Source: Sphingomonas sp. (GTDB lineage Bacteria; Pseudomonadota; Alphaproteobacteria; Sphingomonadales; Sphingomonadaceae). Taken from it: DNA of 64,000 nt. The DNA lies in contig JAIELC010000027.1 in the NCBI GenBank assembly GCA_019753375.1, forward strand, positions 24,724 through 88,723. Reading direction: 5' to 3'. The notes below the pieces were generated by a model that saw only the letters and a list, made by a program, of their open reading frames with translations, did not search any database and was not told the origin of the DNA. The translations under genes were made by a program, and so were the position numbers. How positions within the stretch are numbered: position 1 is the stretch's first letter; each line of letters begins with the position of its first letter. Shown piece after piece: positions 27,736 through 37,788 of this stretch.

Positions 27736-28749
27736 TCAGCGCAGCGGCTTGCCTGAGTCCTTCCATTTGTCGAGGATCTGGCTGTCCGCTGCGTTGGCGC
27801 CGGGTGCGGTGTCCCCGGGCTGGTTGGCCGGCCCGGGCGCCGGCGGCGTTAAGGTTCGAGCCGCATTGTCCGCATAATCGTTCGCAGCAAGGCTGCTGGT
27901 CGGGATCGCGGTCATCATAAAGGCGGCCAATGTCCGCTGATCGCCTGGCCCTGCCGGATTGGACGGGCGGGGATGGGGGCCGGGTTCTGGTTCGCCCCCG
28001 CGATAGACCTGGCGAAATGCCTGGGGTGTTCCCCAAAATCCCTGCCACCGGTGAAAAAAATGCGCGCCGATCGCGGCCGTCATCACCATGTGCCGGTTCC
28101 ACGCCGGGGTGACGGCATAGGTGTGATAGTGCGTCGCCATGCCAACCGGGGCATAGACATATCCCGATAGGGCATCGGCCGCGACCCCGGCGGCGCGCAG
28201 CCATAAAGCCCGGTTACGCGCCCGCGCCATCGATCCGTCGCACGCATAGGAAAACTGGCAGCCGGCATGGTCGCTGCCCTGATAGATGACGCCACAGACG
28301 GTTGCCGGAAACGCCGGGTGGCGGACCCGGTTCAGGATCACCTGCGCAACCGCGCGCTGGCCGCCGTCGGGCTCGTTCGCGGCTTCAAAATAAATGGCGT
28401 CGGTCAGGCAACTCAGCGCTCTTGCGCGGTCAGTTACAGAGGCGGCGCGCATGGAAAAGGGCGGTGCCGGATGGATGCTGGCATCGGCGGGCAGTCGATC
28501 GGCGCCATCGCTGCTGCCCGGGGCTGCTGCGTGTCCGGCATCGGTCGCATAGAAGGAGGCCGCGCCGGGAAAATGATCCTCAGCTTCATAACCGCGCAAG
28601 GGGGATGCGCTCCCTTCGGCGGCAATTGGGTGGGCGATGATCGCACGAATGGCGGCCTGCGCAGAATAGCCGACACCGGCCAGCACCGGCAGGGCGATCA
28701 GCCAAACCCGCATCCGTTGCAACGTGCGCTGTTGCTGCAAAAACACCAT
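27736..28749 (-). CDS. Cell wall hydrolase, SleB family
   Basis: A 337-residue protein with an N-terminal membrane or signal segment (residues about 12-34), a low-complexity linker, and a SleB/CwlJ hydrolase domain (about 110-235). The conserved LTDAIYFEAANEPDGG and QVILNRVRHP carry the catalytic Glu, and ATHYHTYAVTPAW is the usual end of the domain. A Pro/Ala-rich tail follows. It probably cleaves peptidoglycan glycan strands during growth. Confidence 0.85.
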   Translation of the reverse strand: MVFLQQQRTLQRMRVWLIALPVLAGVGYSAQAAIRAIIAHPIAAEGSASPLRGYEAEDHFPGAASFYATDAGHAAAPGSSDGADRLPADASIHPAPPFSMRAASVTDRARALSCLTDAIYFEAANEPDGGQRAVAQVILNRVRHPAFPATVCGVIYQGSDHAGCQFSYACDGSMARARNRALWLRAAGVAADALSGYVYAPVGMATHYHTYAVTPAWNRHMVMTAAIGAHFFHRWQGFWGTPQAFRQVYRGGEPEPGPHPRPSNPAGPGDQRTLAAFMMTAIPTSSLAANDYADNAARTLTPPAPGPANQPGDTAPGANAADSQILDKWKDSGKPLR

Positions 28750-28839
28750 CTACCGCTCCACCACGGCTCCAACACGCCGCTGAACGGTCAGGCGATAGCC
28801 GATTCCAACGGGGCCCGCGCCACCGCATTTCGGCGTGTC

Positions 28840-28879
28840 CCACCACGAAACGGTTGATGGTTAACGTCGTTCGTGGTGG
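28840..28879. terminator. Inverted repeat after the M16 peptidase gene
   Basis: CCACCACGAA and TTCGTGGTGG form a perfect 10-bp stem over a 20-base loop between the M16 stop and the SleB start, both minus-strand genes. It is a likely weak terminator or processing signal. Confidence 0.4.
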
Positions 28880-28903
28880 CCCGTATTGCCCCGACAGGCG
28901 CGC

Positions 28904-31777
28904 TCACTTCATGGTCGGGCTGTCCAGATCAAGGCTGCTGGCGGGAATGACTTCCAGTCCCGGATAGGCCTTGCGCAGGTCATCGACGAACAATTTGGAA
29001 TCGCCCACCACCACAATGCTGGCTTGCGATGGATCGAGCAGCCGGGCCGCTGCCGCCTGCACCTGATCGGGCGTCACGCCTTCGATCGACGGCGTAAACG
29101 CCTGTATTTCGGTCAGCGGCACACCGGTGGTCACATAGCTGCCAATGATTCCCGCAATGCCCCCGTTGGTCTCTGCGGCCCTGCCAAAGCCGCCAATCAG
29201 CACGGCCTTGCGCGTTTCGAGTTCGGCGGCCGAGGTCGGTTCCGTCCCAAGCTTCTTCATCTCGCCGACGATCAACGCAACGACTTCGGTCGCCGATGGG
29301 TTCTTGGTCTGCGTGCTGGCCGAAAACGGGCCGGGTTGCCGGCGCGCATCAAGTCGACTGCCCGCCCCATAGGACAGCCCGCGCTTCACGCGAATTTCCT
29401 GATTCAGGCGCGATGAATAGCCGCCACCCAACGTCGCATTGGCAACCGCCGCCGGATAATAATCGGGATTGCTGCGGGCGATTCCTGCGCGGGCGACAAC
29501 CACGCCGGCCTGTCCGGCGCCGGGGAAATCAACGACAATCACGCGCGGCGCTGCGGTGGTCGTGGCGCCTGCCGCTGGCATTGTCCCCGATCCGGCTTTC
29601 CAGCTCCCGAAATTGGCGTCGGCCAGCGTCCTGGCCTGGGAAAGCGTAACGTCGCCGACCATGACCAATGTTGCCTGGTCGGGCCGCCAGCTCGCCGCGT
29701 AGTTTTTGACAACGTCGTTCCGTGTTATCGCAGCCAGCGATTTTGGGGTACCCGAAAGCAAATGCCCATAGCCGCCATTGCCGAACACCGCGCGCTGGGC
29801 GACAAACGACGACAGTCGGGCCGGGTCCTTCAATTCAACGCCTACCGCGTCGATCGCCTGGGTTCTCGCGCGATCAATCTCGTCCTGGGCAAAGGCCGGA
29901 TGCTGGGTAACATCGGCAAGGATCGCGATCGCTTTTGCGGCTTGATCGGATTTCACCCCGACATCGACCGAGCTTGAATCCCAGCCTGCATCGCTGCTGA
30001 TCGATCCGCCCAATGATTCAATTTCCTGGGCAATCCGGGTTGCAGAGCGGGTCGCGGTGCCTTTGGTCATCAGCGTTGCCGCAAGGTTGCCAAGACCGGC
30101 GCGATCAAGGGGATCGGCAGCACCACCACTTGGGACAATCACCGACGCGGTCACCAGCGGCAGATCGTGCTTTTCGACCACGATTACCCGCAGGCCATTG
30201 GCCAATCTGGTCTCAACCGGCGTCGGCAGTTGCGCCGAGATGGCGGCGCCGGGCGGGGGCGGCAGCACACGGTCGGCTGGCGCCGCCGGGGTTACGATCT
30301 CGATGTTGCCCGGGGCCTTCAGGTCGGCAACGGCAACCGTCGGCGCAATTGTGATCTTGTCGCCCTTGGCGGTATCGGCTTCGGTGGCGGCGGGCAAATA
30401 GCGGATCGTCGCTGCGCCATTTTCGACCAGATATTTGCGCGCGACCCGCTGGATATCGGCGGCCGTTACAGCGTTGATCTCGCTGAGCTGGCGGTCCGCT
30501 GCCTCTGCATCGCCATCGATGATCACCGCCTGGGCGATGCTGGATGCCTTGCCGTCGGCGGTTTCGCGCGACCGCAACGTGCCGGTTAGTATCTCGTTCT
30601 TGGCTTCGTTCAGTTCGGCCACCGACACCGGCGTTGTCCGCAGCCGGGCCAGTTCCTTCCTGAGTGCAGCCTCGCCGGCGTCGACCGATTTCCCGCCTGC
30701 CAGGATGACATACGCAGCAAGCGCCCCGGTCGACTGTTTGGAATCCAGAAACGTGCCCGCGCTCTGGGCAACCTGGTCGCGGTAGACAAGGGATTCGTAC
30801 AGACGGCTGCTTTCGCCCGCGGACAATATTGCGTTGAGCACGGCGAGCGGTGCGGAATCCGGGTCGCTATCCGCCGGGATTGCGAAACTCATGAGCACCG
30901 CCGGCAACGGCGTATTCTGTTCATACACCGTCTTGCTGACCGGTGTCTTGCGCGCCGGCTCGGTCGCCGTCACGCGCGGGATCGGGCGATCGGGCCGTTT
31001 GATGGGCGCAAAATATTTGTCCACCCAGCTGTCGAGCTCTGCCGGGTTAAAATTGCCCGCGACGACGAGCACGGCATTATCGGGCCGGTAATAGGTGGCA
31101 TGAAACGCGCGGACATCGTCGATCGATGCCGCTTCCAGATCCTCGATGCTCCCAATCCCGGGACGTGCATAGGGATGGGTCGAATAGCTGATTTCAGGAA
31201 AATAGAGGTAGAAGAGTTTGCCATAGGGCTGGGCGAGCACGCGCAGTCGCAGCTCTTCTTTCACCACATCGCGTTCAGAGGCAAAACTCTTGGGATCGAC
31301 CACCAGGCTCGACATCCGCTCTGCTTCAGCAAACAACAGGCGCTCAAGGTGATTGGCCGGAATGGTCTGATAATAGTTGGTATAATCATCATTGGTCGAC
31401 GCATTGTTGAATCCGCCAACGTCCTCGGTCAGCCGGTCAAACGCCTCATCGGGCAGGTTCCGGGTTGCCTTGAACATCAGGTGTTCAAACATATGGGCAA
31501 AGCCGGATTTGCCCTTCGGATCATTTTTTGATCCGACATTATACCAGACCTGTACCGAGACCGTTGCCGTGCCGGTGTCTCGCACCGCATAGACCTTCAG
31601 TCCGTTTGGCAGCGTGCGTTCGGTATAGGCAAGCGGCTTGACCAGCGGCTTGACCGGTTGCTTGACCAGTGGCGGGATCGCGGCCTTTGGCGCAGACTTT
31701 TTGGCGGGCGCGGCGATGGCGGGGGCGAACGGCAGGGCGGCAGCGCCCAGCATCAGGGCGGCACGGGTAAGGCGCAT
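28904..31777 (-). CDS. M16-family zinc peptidase, two-domain, exported
   Basis: A 957-residue protein with a signal peptide (about residues 1-22) and two M16 units in tandem. The first has the inverted zinc motif HMFEH (His95, Glu98, His99) and a downstream Glu; the second, from about residue 500, lacks the HxxEH motif and is probably structural. This active-plus-inactive design is typical of periplasmic insulinase-type peptidases (PqqL/pitrilysin relatives). Pro/Lys repeats near the N-terminus (VKPLVKPL) form a linker. The substrate is unknown. Confidence 0.9.
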   Translation of the reverse strand: MRLTRAALMLGAAALPFAPAIAAPAKKSAPKAAIPPLVKQPVKPLVKPLAYTERTLPNGLKVYAVRDTGTATVSVQVWYNVGSKNDPKGKSGFAHMFEHLMFKATRNLPDEAFDRLTEDVGGFNNASTNDDYTNYYQTIPANHLERLLFAEAERMSSLVVDPKSFASERDVVKEELRLRVLAQPYGKLFYLYFPEISYSTHPYARPGIGSIEDLEAASIDDVRAFHATYYRPDNAVLVVAGNFNPAELDSWVDKYFAPIKRPDRPIPRVTATEPARKTPVSKTVYEQNTPLPAVLMSFAIPADSDPDSAPLAVLNAILSAGESSRLYESLVYRDQVAQSAGTFLDSKQSTGALAAYVILAGGKSVDAGEAALRKELARLRTTPVSVAELNEAKNEILTGTLRSRETADGKASSIAQAVIIDGDAEAADRQLSEINAVTAADIQRVARKYLVENGAATIRYLPAATEADTAKGDKITIAPTVAVADLKAPGNIEIVTPAAPADRVLPPPPGAAISAQLPTPVETRLANGLRVIVVEKHDLPLVTASVIVPSGGAADPLDRAGLGNLAATLMTKGTATRSATRIAQEIESLGGSISSDAGWDSSSVDVGVKSDQAAKAIAILADVTQHPAFAQDEIDRARTQAIDAVGVELKDPARLSSFVAQRAVFGNGGYGHLLSGTPKSLAAITRNDVVKNYAASWRPDQATLVMVGDVTLSQARTLADANFGSWKAGSGTMPAAGATTTAAPRVIVVDFPGAGQAGVVVARAGIARSNPDYYPAAVANATLGGGYSSRLNQEIRVKRGLSYGAGSRLDARRQPGPFSASTQTKNPSATEVVALIVGEMKKLGTEPTSAAELETRKAVLIGGFGRAAETNGGIAGIIGSYVTTGVPLTEIQAFTPSIEGVTPDQVQAAAARLLDPSQASIVVVGDSKLFVDDLRKAYPGLEVIPASSLDLDSPTMK

Positions 31778-31876
31778 CTAGGAAAGCTCCGCTAGATCGT
31801 TGGAATGGCCGGCAGGGTGGCCGGGTGCATCAGGCGAGTCAATCGGGCCATTGGCATGGCCGGCAGCCAAAGGTGG

Positions 31877-32083
31877 CTACTTCTTGCGGGACGAATTGAC
31901 GTACAGCATTGCTGCGGCCAGTGCCGCCGACCCAACGCCGATACCGATACCGATCGACAGCAATGGCCAGCTGCCCTTTTTCTCTTCGGCAGCTTTCGCC
32001 TGGGTTTCTGCGGCCGCTTCGCGCACCCGTTTTGCTTCATGCGCCGCCGCTTCGATTTCGTTCATTTCGGGCTCGTCGGACAC
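31877..32083 (-). CDS. Small single-pass membrane protein
   Basis: A 68-residue protein: a charged Ala/Glu/Lys helix (residues about 5-38), then one Gly-rich membrane segment (LLSIGIGIGVGSAALAAAML) and a basic end. The GTG start at 32083 lies one base after the tgt stop, with AAGGAG 8 bases before it inside the tgt coding sequence; longer ATG starts overlap tgt and lack a site. Translation is thus coupled to tgt. Function unknown. Confidence 0.65.
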   Translation of the reverse strand: MSDEPEMNEIEAAAHEAKRVREAAAETQAKAAEEKKGSWPLLSIGIGIGVGSAALAAAMLYVNSSRKK

Positions 32084-32084
32084 G

Positions 32085-33236
32085 CTACCTACTCCTTGGT
32101 TCTCTGTTTTCGCTACCATAGGCCGCTCGAAAGTCTTTGGCGAATGCTGACAGCGTCTGCGCGGCAATCGCGGTGCGCAGATCGGCCATTAACGTCTGGT
32201 AGAACCACAGATTATGTTCGGTCATCAACATTGCACCCAATATTTCACCGGCGCGGACCAGATGGTGCAGATAGGCGCGGCTAAAGCTTGTACAGGCAGG
32301 ACAGGCGCAGCCGGGATCGAGCGGTCCGCGATCCTCGGCAAATTTCGCGTTACGGATATTGATGGGCCCCGTGCGGGTAAACGCTTGCCCCGTACGGCCG
32401 GACCGGGTTGGTAACACGCAGTCAAACATGTCGATGCCGCGTTCGACGGCACCAACAATGTCATCCGGCTTGCCAACGCCCATCAGATAGCGTGGACGAT
32501 CGACGGGTAGCTGATCAGGCGCATAGTCAAGGCAGCCAAACATGGCGTCCTGCCCCTCGCCAACGGCCAGGCCCCCTACGGCATAACCATCAAAGCCGAT
32601 ATCGATCAGGGCATCGGCGCTTGCCTTGCGCAACCCCTGGTCAAGCGCGCCTTGCTGAATGCCGAAAATCGCATTGGAGGCGGCATGGTCACTGCCGGCA
32701 TCAAATGCGTCGCGGCTCCGTTTCGCCCAGCGCATCGATCGTTCCATTGCCGCCGCCTGCACCTCTCGGGTCGATGTGGTTGGCACCAGCTCGTCAAAGG
32801 CCATGACGATGTTCGATCCCAGCAAGCGCTGAATTTCAATCGATCGTTCAGGGCTCAGCGTGTGGCGGGACCCGTCGAGGTGGCTTTTGAACGTTACCCC
32901 ATCCTCGCTGCGCGTCGTCAGGTCAGACAGGCTCATCACCTGATACCCGCCGCTGTCGGTCAGGATTGGACGCGGCCATTGCATAAAGTCGTGCAGGCCC
33001 CCCAGCCGGGCGATCCTTTCCGCGCCGGGTCGCAGCATCAGATGATAGGTGTTGCCCAGAATAATATCCGCCCCGGCGGCGCGCACATCGGCGGGCTTGA
33101 CGGCTTTGACCGTTGCCGCCGTGCCGACGGGCATGAAGGCCGGTGTCCGGATAACGCCGCGCTGCATCACGATGTCGCCGGTGCGCGCTTTGCCATCTGT
33201 GGCATGGATAGAGAATTGAAAGCGGGGATTCGTCAT
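32085..33236 (-). CDS. tgt: Queuine tRNA-ribosyltransferase
   Basis: A 383-residue TGT that swaps guanine 34 of GUN tRNAs for preQ1. The active-site segment [10 protein letters not shown] has the catalytic Asp94. The second nucleophile region is [11 protein letters not shown]. The zinc site [16 protein letters not shown] is complete. ATG 33236 overlaps the stop of the HAD gene; a GTG one codon earlier is also possible. With queA three genes upstream, it covers two steps of queuosine synthesis. Confidence 0.96.
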   Translation of the reverse strand: MTNPRFQFSIHATDGKARTGDIVMQRGVIRTPAFMPVGTAATVKAVKPADVRAAGADIILGNTYHLMLRPGAERIARLGGLHDFMQWPRPILTDSGGYQVMSLSDLTTRSEDGVTFKSHLDGSRHTLSPERSIEIQRLLGSNIVMAFDELVPTTSTREVQAAAMERSMRWAKRSRDAFDAGSDHAASNAIFGIQQGALDQGLRKASADALIDIGFDGYAVGGLAVGEGQDAMFGCLDYAPDQLPVDRPRYLMGVGKPDDIVGAVERGIDMFDCVLPTRSGRTGQAFTRTGPINIRNAKFAEDRGPLDPGCACPACTSFSRAYLHHLVRAGEILGAMLMTEHNLWFYQTLMADLRTAIAAQTLSAFAKDFRAAYGSENREPRSR

Positions 33237-33958
33237 CACGCGGTTACGCGGACCTCATCCAGAATATGCGCCAGCACTTCTGCAGGGTCGGTAAAGAAAT
33301 AATGCGGATTGCAGGCGGACAGCGCGTCCTTGTTGGCATATCCCCACAGCACCGCGCCCGCCGTTACGCCGACCTTGGCGGCGGCCGCCATATCACGCGT
33401 CTCGTCACCGATGCAGATCGCCTGATCGATGGGAATTTTGCTGCGCTTCAATACCCGGCGGAACAGTCGTGCTTTTCCAAACAGCGATGCGCCGCATTCG
33501 AAATGGCTGATCCGCGCGGCGATCTCCGGTCCCAGAATCTTGCGTGCGTTGGTTTCGGAATTCGACGTGACCAGCGCCAGCCTGATGCCCGCTGCATATA
33601 AAGTGTCGATCATCGCCGGAACGCCGTCGAACAGCGCGATCATATGCGCCTGCTTGCCAAGCTGGGCGTGCAAATATTTGGCTATTGCCGGCAGTTTCCA
33701 GCGCGGAATGCCCAGCGACTTGATCACGGCCCGACTCGTTTGGCCGCGCAGCGTTTCGATTTCATCGGGATTGATTTTTCGGAACTTGAACCGTTCGGCA
33801 AGCTCATCGGCCTTGCTCAGAAACCAGTCACCACTATCGGCCAACGTCCCGTCAAAATCGAACAGGACCAGCTGATATCGATGCCCGCCGCCCTGTGCGG
33901 CCGGGTAAGCAATCGCGTCGCGATCGCCTGATACAGGGTGACTGCCGGCTCGGCTCAT
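33236..33958 (-). CDS. HAD-family hydrolase (phosphoglycolate phosphatase-like)
   Basis: A 240-residue haloacid dehalogenase-type phosphatase. Motif [15 protein letters not shown] has the nucleophile and acid Asp residues, motif II is LALVTSNS, and motif III/IV is [11 protein letters not shown] helical cap lies between motifs I and II. The first 28 residues are not part of the fold, and the true start could be later. It overlaps both neighbours by a few bases (EF-hand gene and tgt), so it is in one operon with them. The substrate is unknown. Confidence 0.85.
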   Translation of the reverse strand: MSRAGSHPVSGDRDAIAYPAAQGGGHRYQLVLFDFDGTLADSGDWFLSKADELAERFKFRKINPDEIETLRGQTSRAVIKSLGIPRWKLPAIAKYLHAQLGKQAHMIALFDGVPAMIDTLYAAGIRLALVTSNSETNARKILGPEIAARISHFECGASLFGKARLFRRVLKRSKIPIDQAICIGDETRDMAAAAKVGVTAGAVLWGYANKDALSACNPHYFFTDPAEVLAHILDEVRVTA

Positions 33959-34464
33959 TGGGGCAATGGTCCGCCGCGTCGCTTTCTGCTGCGTTCTTCG
34001 ATGCCCGATCCGCCAAAACGGCGTGCGCCGTCCAGCGTCAGCAACTCGCTACGCACCAAAACGCCATCTTTATTGCGATCGAGCCGGTCAAAAATCGTCA
34101 TGATCTTTGCCTGCAATTCGCTCAGGGTAATGCGGTTATCATTGTCCGTATCGGTCTCGAACGGGCTGGGCAGCGCGTTGCGATCCCCCAGCCAGCGTTC
34201 GGCCCAGTCAGAAAAGTCGATATAGCCCAGCGAGCCCTTGCCGCTGGTATCGATGCTGCGAAAGGACCGTTCAATCCCGGCGATGCATTCCGCGCGGGTG
34301 GCACGTCCATCCCCATCGCTATCGAAACCGGCCAGCATCACGGCGACGGGTTCGGCCATGATCGTCGACGATGGCGGCTGCCCCAGCGGCGGCAGCGTGC
34401 CCCGGTCCTGCGCGGCAACGGGCGCGGCAATGATCAGCAGCAGGGCGGTGGTGAGGATACGCAT
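33955..34464 (-). CDS. Exported four-EF-hand calcium-binding protein
   Basis: A 169-residue protein with a signal peptide (about residues 1-18) and four EF-hand loops: DSDGDGRATRAE, DTSGKGSLGYID, DTDNDNRITLSE and DRNKDGVLVRSE. Each has acidic residues at positions 1, 3 and 12 or close substitutes; the second ends in Asp. The tail is basic (RSRKRRGG). It probably senses or buffers calcium in the periplasm. It sits oddly between queA and tgt and overlaps the HAD gene by four bases. Confidence 0.85.
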   Translation of the reverse strand: MRILTTALLLIIAAPVAAQDRGTLPPLGQPPSSTIMAEPVAVMLAGFDSDGDGRATRAECIAGIERSFRSIDTSGKGSLGYIDFSDWAERWLGDRNALPSPFETDTDNDNRITLSELQAKIMTIFDRLDRNKDGVLVRSELLTLDGARRFGGSGIEERSRKRRGGPLPQ

Positions 34465-34491
34465 TGGGACATCCCTTTCGGGGATTAACGG

Positions 34492-35517
34492 TCAGGGCAC
34501 AAGCAAACAGGCATCGCCGTAGCTGTAAAATCGATAGTCTGCGTCGATGGCGTGGCGGTAGGCCGCTTGCATGCGGTCGGTTCCCATCAATGACGACACC
34601 AACATGAACAGCGTTGATCTGGGCAAGTGGAAATTCGTCAGCAAGCCGTCGATCCCCTTGAATCGATAGCCCGGCGTAATGAAGATATCGGTGTCCCCCT
34701 CAAACGGCCGGATTACGCCGTCTTCACCCGTCGCGCTTTCGAGGAGCCGCAGCGAGGTCGTGCCGACGGCGATAACGCGACCGCCCCGCGCCCGCGCCGC
34801 GTTTAGCGTGTTCGCCGTGACCGGATCGATTCGGCCCCATTCCGCGTGCATCCGGTGATCATTGGTATCGTCTGCCTTGACCGGCAGAAAGGTCCCGGCG
34901 CCAACATGCAGCGTCAGCGTCGCATGCGAGACGCCGGCGTTGGCAAGCGCGGCCAATAGGTCGGGCGTGAAGTGAAGCGCGGCGGTCGGCGCGGCCACTG
35001 CCCCGGCTTCGCGCGCGAACATCGTCTGGTAATCGGTCGCGTCGCGCGCATCGGTTGGGCGCTTCGACGCGATGTACGGCGGCAACGGCATGCGCCCGGC
35101 GCGCTCGAGCAAAAGCTCAACCGGATCGGATCCGGCAAAGGTCAGGGCGAGGCTGCCATCAGAGTCCCGTTCGCTGACGGTTGCGAGAACGTCGTGCCCA
35201 AAGTCGACGACATCGCCGTCGCGCAGGCGACGTGCGTTGCGGATAAAGGCGCGCCAGCGCCGCGGGCCTTCGCGCTTGTGCAGCGTGGCACCGATTCGCG
35301 CATCGCCGCGACGGCCTTCCAGCTGGGCCGGGATAACACGGGTATCGTTGAAGACCAGGATGTCCCCCGCGCTGAGCAAACCCGGCAGATCGCGCACGAT
35401 CGAATCGACGTGGCTATTTTGGGTGACCACCAGCAATCGCGCCGCATCGCGCGGCGACACGGGTCGCAACGCTATCCGCTCCGGCGGTAGATCAAAGTCG
35501 AACAGATCGACCTTCAT
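34492..35517 (-). CDS. queA: S-adenosylmethionine:tRNA ribosyltransferase-isomerase
   Basis: A 341-residue QueA that turns preQ1-tRNA into epoxyqueuosine-tRNA using the ribosyl part of AdoMet. The opening [37 protein letters not shown] and the C-terminal [15 protein letters not shown] are all family signatures, and the length is normal. It is followed downstream by the EF-hand and HAD genes and then tgt, the enzyme of the preceding step. Confidence 0.96.
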   Translation of the reverse strand: MKVDLFDFDLPPERIALRPVSPRDAARLLVVTQNSHVDSIVRDLPGLLSAGDILVFNDTRVIPAQLEGRRGDARIGATLHKREGPRRWRAFIRNARRLRDGDVVDFGHDVLATVSERDSDGSLALTFAGSDPVELLLERAGRMPLPPYIASKRPTDARDATDYQTMFAREAGAVAAPTAALHFTPDLLAALANAGVSHATLTLHVGAGTFLPVKADDTNDHRMHAEWGRIDPVTANTLNAARARGGRVIAVGTTSLRLLESATGEDGVIRPFEGDTDIFITPGYRFKGIDGLLTNFHLPRSTLFMLVSSLMGTDRMQAAYRHAIDADYRFYSYGDACLLVP

Positions 35518-35564
35518 GCGCTATCCATTGATCGTCAGTCGTCACACCCGGCGGGAAAGATGGC

Positions 35565-36287
35565 TCAGCGACGCCGCTTTCCGACGGTCGCGGGCTTTGC
35601 AGGCGCAGGTTTAGGCGCAGGCGCTGCCTTGGGCGCAGCCGCCGCGTCGGTCAGCGACACCGGCGGACCCAGCGCGGCCGGGGCCTCGGGCGCCGGGGGG
35701 ACATAGGCAGGGGGGCTGTCGGCCGCGATATAGGCATGCAAAATGCGCGATGGATTGGCGGGCGGCTCACCCCGTTCGACCTCGTCGACATAGGCCATGC
35801 CGTCGATCACCCGGCCGAATACGGTATATTTCTTGTCCAGCTTCAACGTCGGCTGAAAAACGATGAAAAACTGGCTGTTGGCGCTGTCATCGCTTTCGGC
35901 GCGGGCGGCGGACACCGCACCACGGACGTGCGGCAGGTAATTAAACTCTGCCTTCAGGTCGGGCATCGGCGATCCGCCCGTGCCATCACCCTTCGGGTCG
36001 CCGGTCTGGGCCATGAAACCTTCGATGACGCGGTGGAATTTCAACCCGTCATAGAAATGCTGCCGCGTCAGCGTCTTGATCCGCTCGACCGTTTTGGGCG
36101 CGACATCGGGGCGCAACAAAATCGTCACCCTGCCGCCTGTCGACAGATCGAGCAGCAGGATATTTTCCAGATCGGTCACCGCCGGCGCCGGCGTGCGCCC
36201 TGGCACCGGAACAATCTCTGTCTGCGCGAGCGCGGGAAGGGAAAACAGGCAGGCCAAGGCCGCGCCAACACCAATAAGAAAACGCAT
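35565..36287 (-). CDS. Exported cyclophilin-type peptidyl-prolyl isomerase
   Basis: A 240-residue protein with a signal peptide (1 to about 21), a cyclophilin domain (about 40-195) with FHRVIEGFMAQTGDP, NSQFFIV and the GxV-type end FGRVIDGM, and a Pro/Ala/Lys-rich tail (APAPKPAPAKP) ending KRRR. The catalytic Arg and the QTGDP and FF residues are present, so it should be active in folding periplasmic proteins. ATG 36287 is chosen because the signal peptide then starts properly. Confidence 0.9.
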   Translation of the reverse strand: MRFLIGVGAALACLFSLPALAQTEIVPVPGRTPAPAVTDLENILLLDLSTGGRVTILLRPDVAPKTVERIKTLTRQHFYDGLKFHRVIEGFMAQTGDPKGDGTGGSPMPDLKAEFNYLPHVRGAVSAARAESDDSANSQFFIVFQPTLKLDKKYTVFGRVIDGMAYVDEVERGEPPANPSRILHAYIAADSPPAYVPPAPEAPAALGPPVSLTDAAAAPKAAPAPKPAPAKPATVGKRRR

Positions 36288-36377
36288 CACGTCCCCGTCG
36301 AGAGTCTGTTGATGTCCGCGCTTAGAGCATAACCCGCATTGCGCCAAACTGAACCTGCGCCCGCTGCCGGTCGTGCC

Positions 36378-36884
36378 TTAACTGCCCTTGCGACCGATTT
36401 CCGTCACGCGGGCCCGGACGTCCGCATCAACCGCCGGCGGCACAAATTTACGGATATCGCCGCCGTACATGGCGATCTCCTTGACCCAGCGGCTGGCAAT
36501 TGGCTGCAGGGCGACGTCGGCCATCAGGAAAACCGTCTCGATCCGGCTGTTGAGCTGCTGGTTCATGCCCGTCATCTGATATTCATATTCGAAATCGGTC
36601 ACCGCGCGCAGCCCGCGAACGATAACGCCGGCGCCTTCGCGTTCGGCAAAGTCCATCAGCAGCGAATCAAACGCCACCACATGAATTTCACCGCCGATAT
36701 GGGCGACTTCCCGCTGCACCATTTCCATTCGTTCAGCGAGCGTGAACATCGGTGATTTGCTGGGATTGGTGGTCACGCCGATAACCAGACGATCAACCAG
36801 CTTTGCCCCGCGACGAATGATATCAAGATGACCCAGCGTCACCGGATCAAAGGTGCCGGGGTAAACACCGGTGCGCGGCGTCAC
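36378..36884 (-). CDS. coaD: Pantetheine-phosphate adenylyltransferase
   Basis: A 168-residue CoaD, the fourth step of coenzyme A synthesis. The nucleotidyltransferase opening YPGTFDPVTLGHLD has Thr11 and His19 of the T/HxGH motif, RGLRAVTDFEYE is the family signature, and ISSR-like IASRWVKE lies near the end. Its ATG overlaps the ispA stop by four bases. Confidence 0.96.
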   Translation of the reverse strand: MTPRTGVYPGTFDPVTLGHLDIIRRGAKLVDRLVIGVTTNPSKSPMFTLAERMEMVQREVAHIGGEIHVVAFDSLLMDFAEREGAGVIVRGLRAVTDFEYEYQMTGMNQQLNSRIETVFLMADVALQPIASRWVKEIAMYGGDIRKFVPPAVDADVRARVTEIGRKGS

Positions 36885-37780
36885 CGGTCACGTTCCAGCG
36901 TGTAGCGTGCAATGTCGCGCAACAAATCTGCTTCATGGCCATAGCCATGCAAATGCTGGATCGCCTGATCGACCAGCATTTTGGCTTGCTCGCGCGCGCG
37001 ATCGACACCCAGCAGGCTCAGGAATGTCTCCTTGCCAGCGTTCTGGTCCTTGCCCACGCGCTTGCCCATTTTCTCTTCCTCGCCCTCATAATCGAGCAAG
37101 TCGTCGGCAATCTGGAACGCCAGGCCAACATCGCGGGCATAGCCGCGCAGGCCGGTCCGGCCTTCCGGTGGGACCTTGCCCAGAATCGCGCCGGCCTCAA
37201 CCGAACTGGCGATCAGCGCGCCCGTTTTCATCGCCTGCAGCCGGGTAATCGTTGGCAGGTCAAAGCTGGCCTTTTCGGCTTCGATATCCATCATCTGGCC
37301 GCCCGCCATGCCGGTTGGTCCGGCCGCGAGCGCAAGGTCAAGCACCAGTTCGGCCCGGACGAACGGATCGGGGTGCGTTTCGGCTTCCGCCAGCACTTCA
37401 AAGGCCAGGGCATGCAGACAGTCGCCCGCCAGGATTGCGGTCGCTTCGCCGAACACCTTGTGGACCGTTGGCTTGCCGCGGCGCAGATCATCATCATCCA
37501 TCGCCGGCAGATCGTCATGGATCAACGAATAAACATGGATGCACTCGATCGCGATTGCCGCGCGCGCCGCCGCTTCGCGCGCGACGCCAAACAGGCGGGC
37601 GGTTGCAAACACCAGCAACGGCCGCAGCCGCTTGCCGCCACCGATCGCCGCATGGCGCATGGCGCGATACAGGTCGGCGCGCGGATCGTCCGGCACCGTC
37701 AACAGCAGGTCAAAGCGGCGATCAATCTCCACCGAAACATCGGCCAGCGCGTCACGGAGCGAAGAGGACGTCTCGATCAT
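36881..37780 (-). CDS. ispA: Farnesyl/geranyl diphosphate synthase
   Basis: A 299-residue polyprenyl synthase. The first Asp-rich motif DDLPAMDDDDLRRG lies at residues 89-102 and the second FQIADDLLD near 232-240. GGGKRLRP binds pyrophosphate. Product length (C15 or C20) depends on residues before the first motif; the HVYSLIHDD context is compatible with FPP synthase. It lies 8 bp after xseB, the classical xseB-ispA pair, but no dxs follows. It supplies precursors for quinones, hopanoids and carotenoids. Confidence 0.93.
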   Translation of the reverse strand: MIETSSSLRDALADVSVEIDRRFDLLLTVPDDPRADLYRAMRHAAIGGGKRLRPLLVFATARLFGVAREAAARAAIAIECIHVYSLIHDDLPAMDDDDLRRGKPTVHKVFGEATAILAGDCLHALAFEVLAEAETHPDPFVRAELVLDLALAAGPTGMAGGQMMDIEAEKASFDLPTITRLQAMKTGALIASSVEAGAILGKVPPEGRTGLRGYARDVGLAFQIADDLLDYEGEEEKMGKRVGKDQNAGKETFLSLLGVDRAREQAKMLVDQAIQHLHGYGHEADLLRDIARYTLERDR

Positions 37781-37788
37781 TCAGTTGG

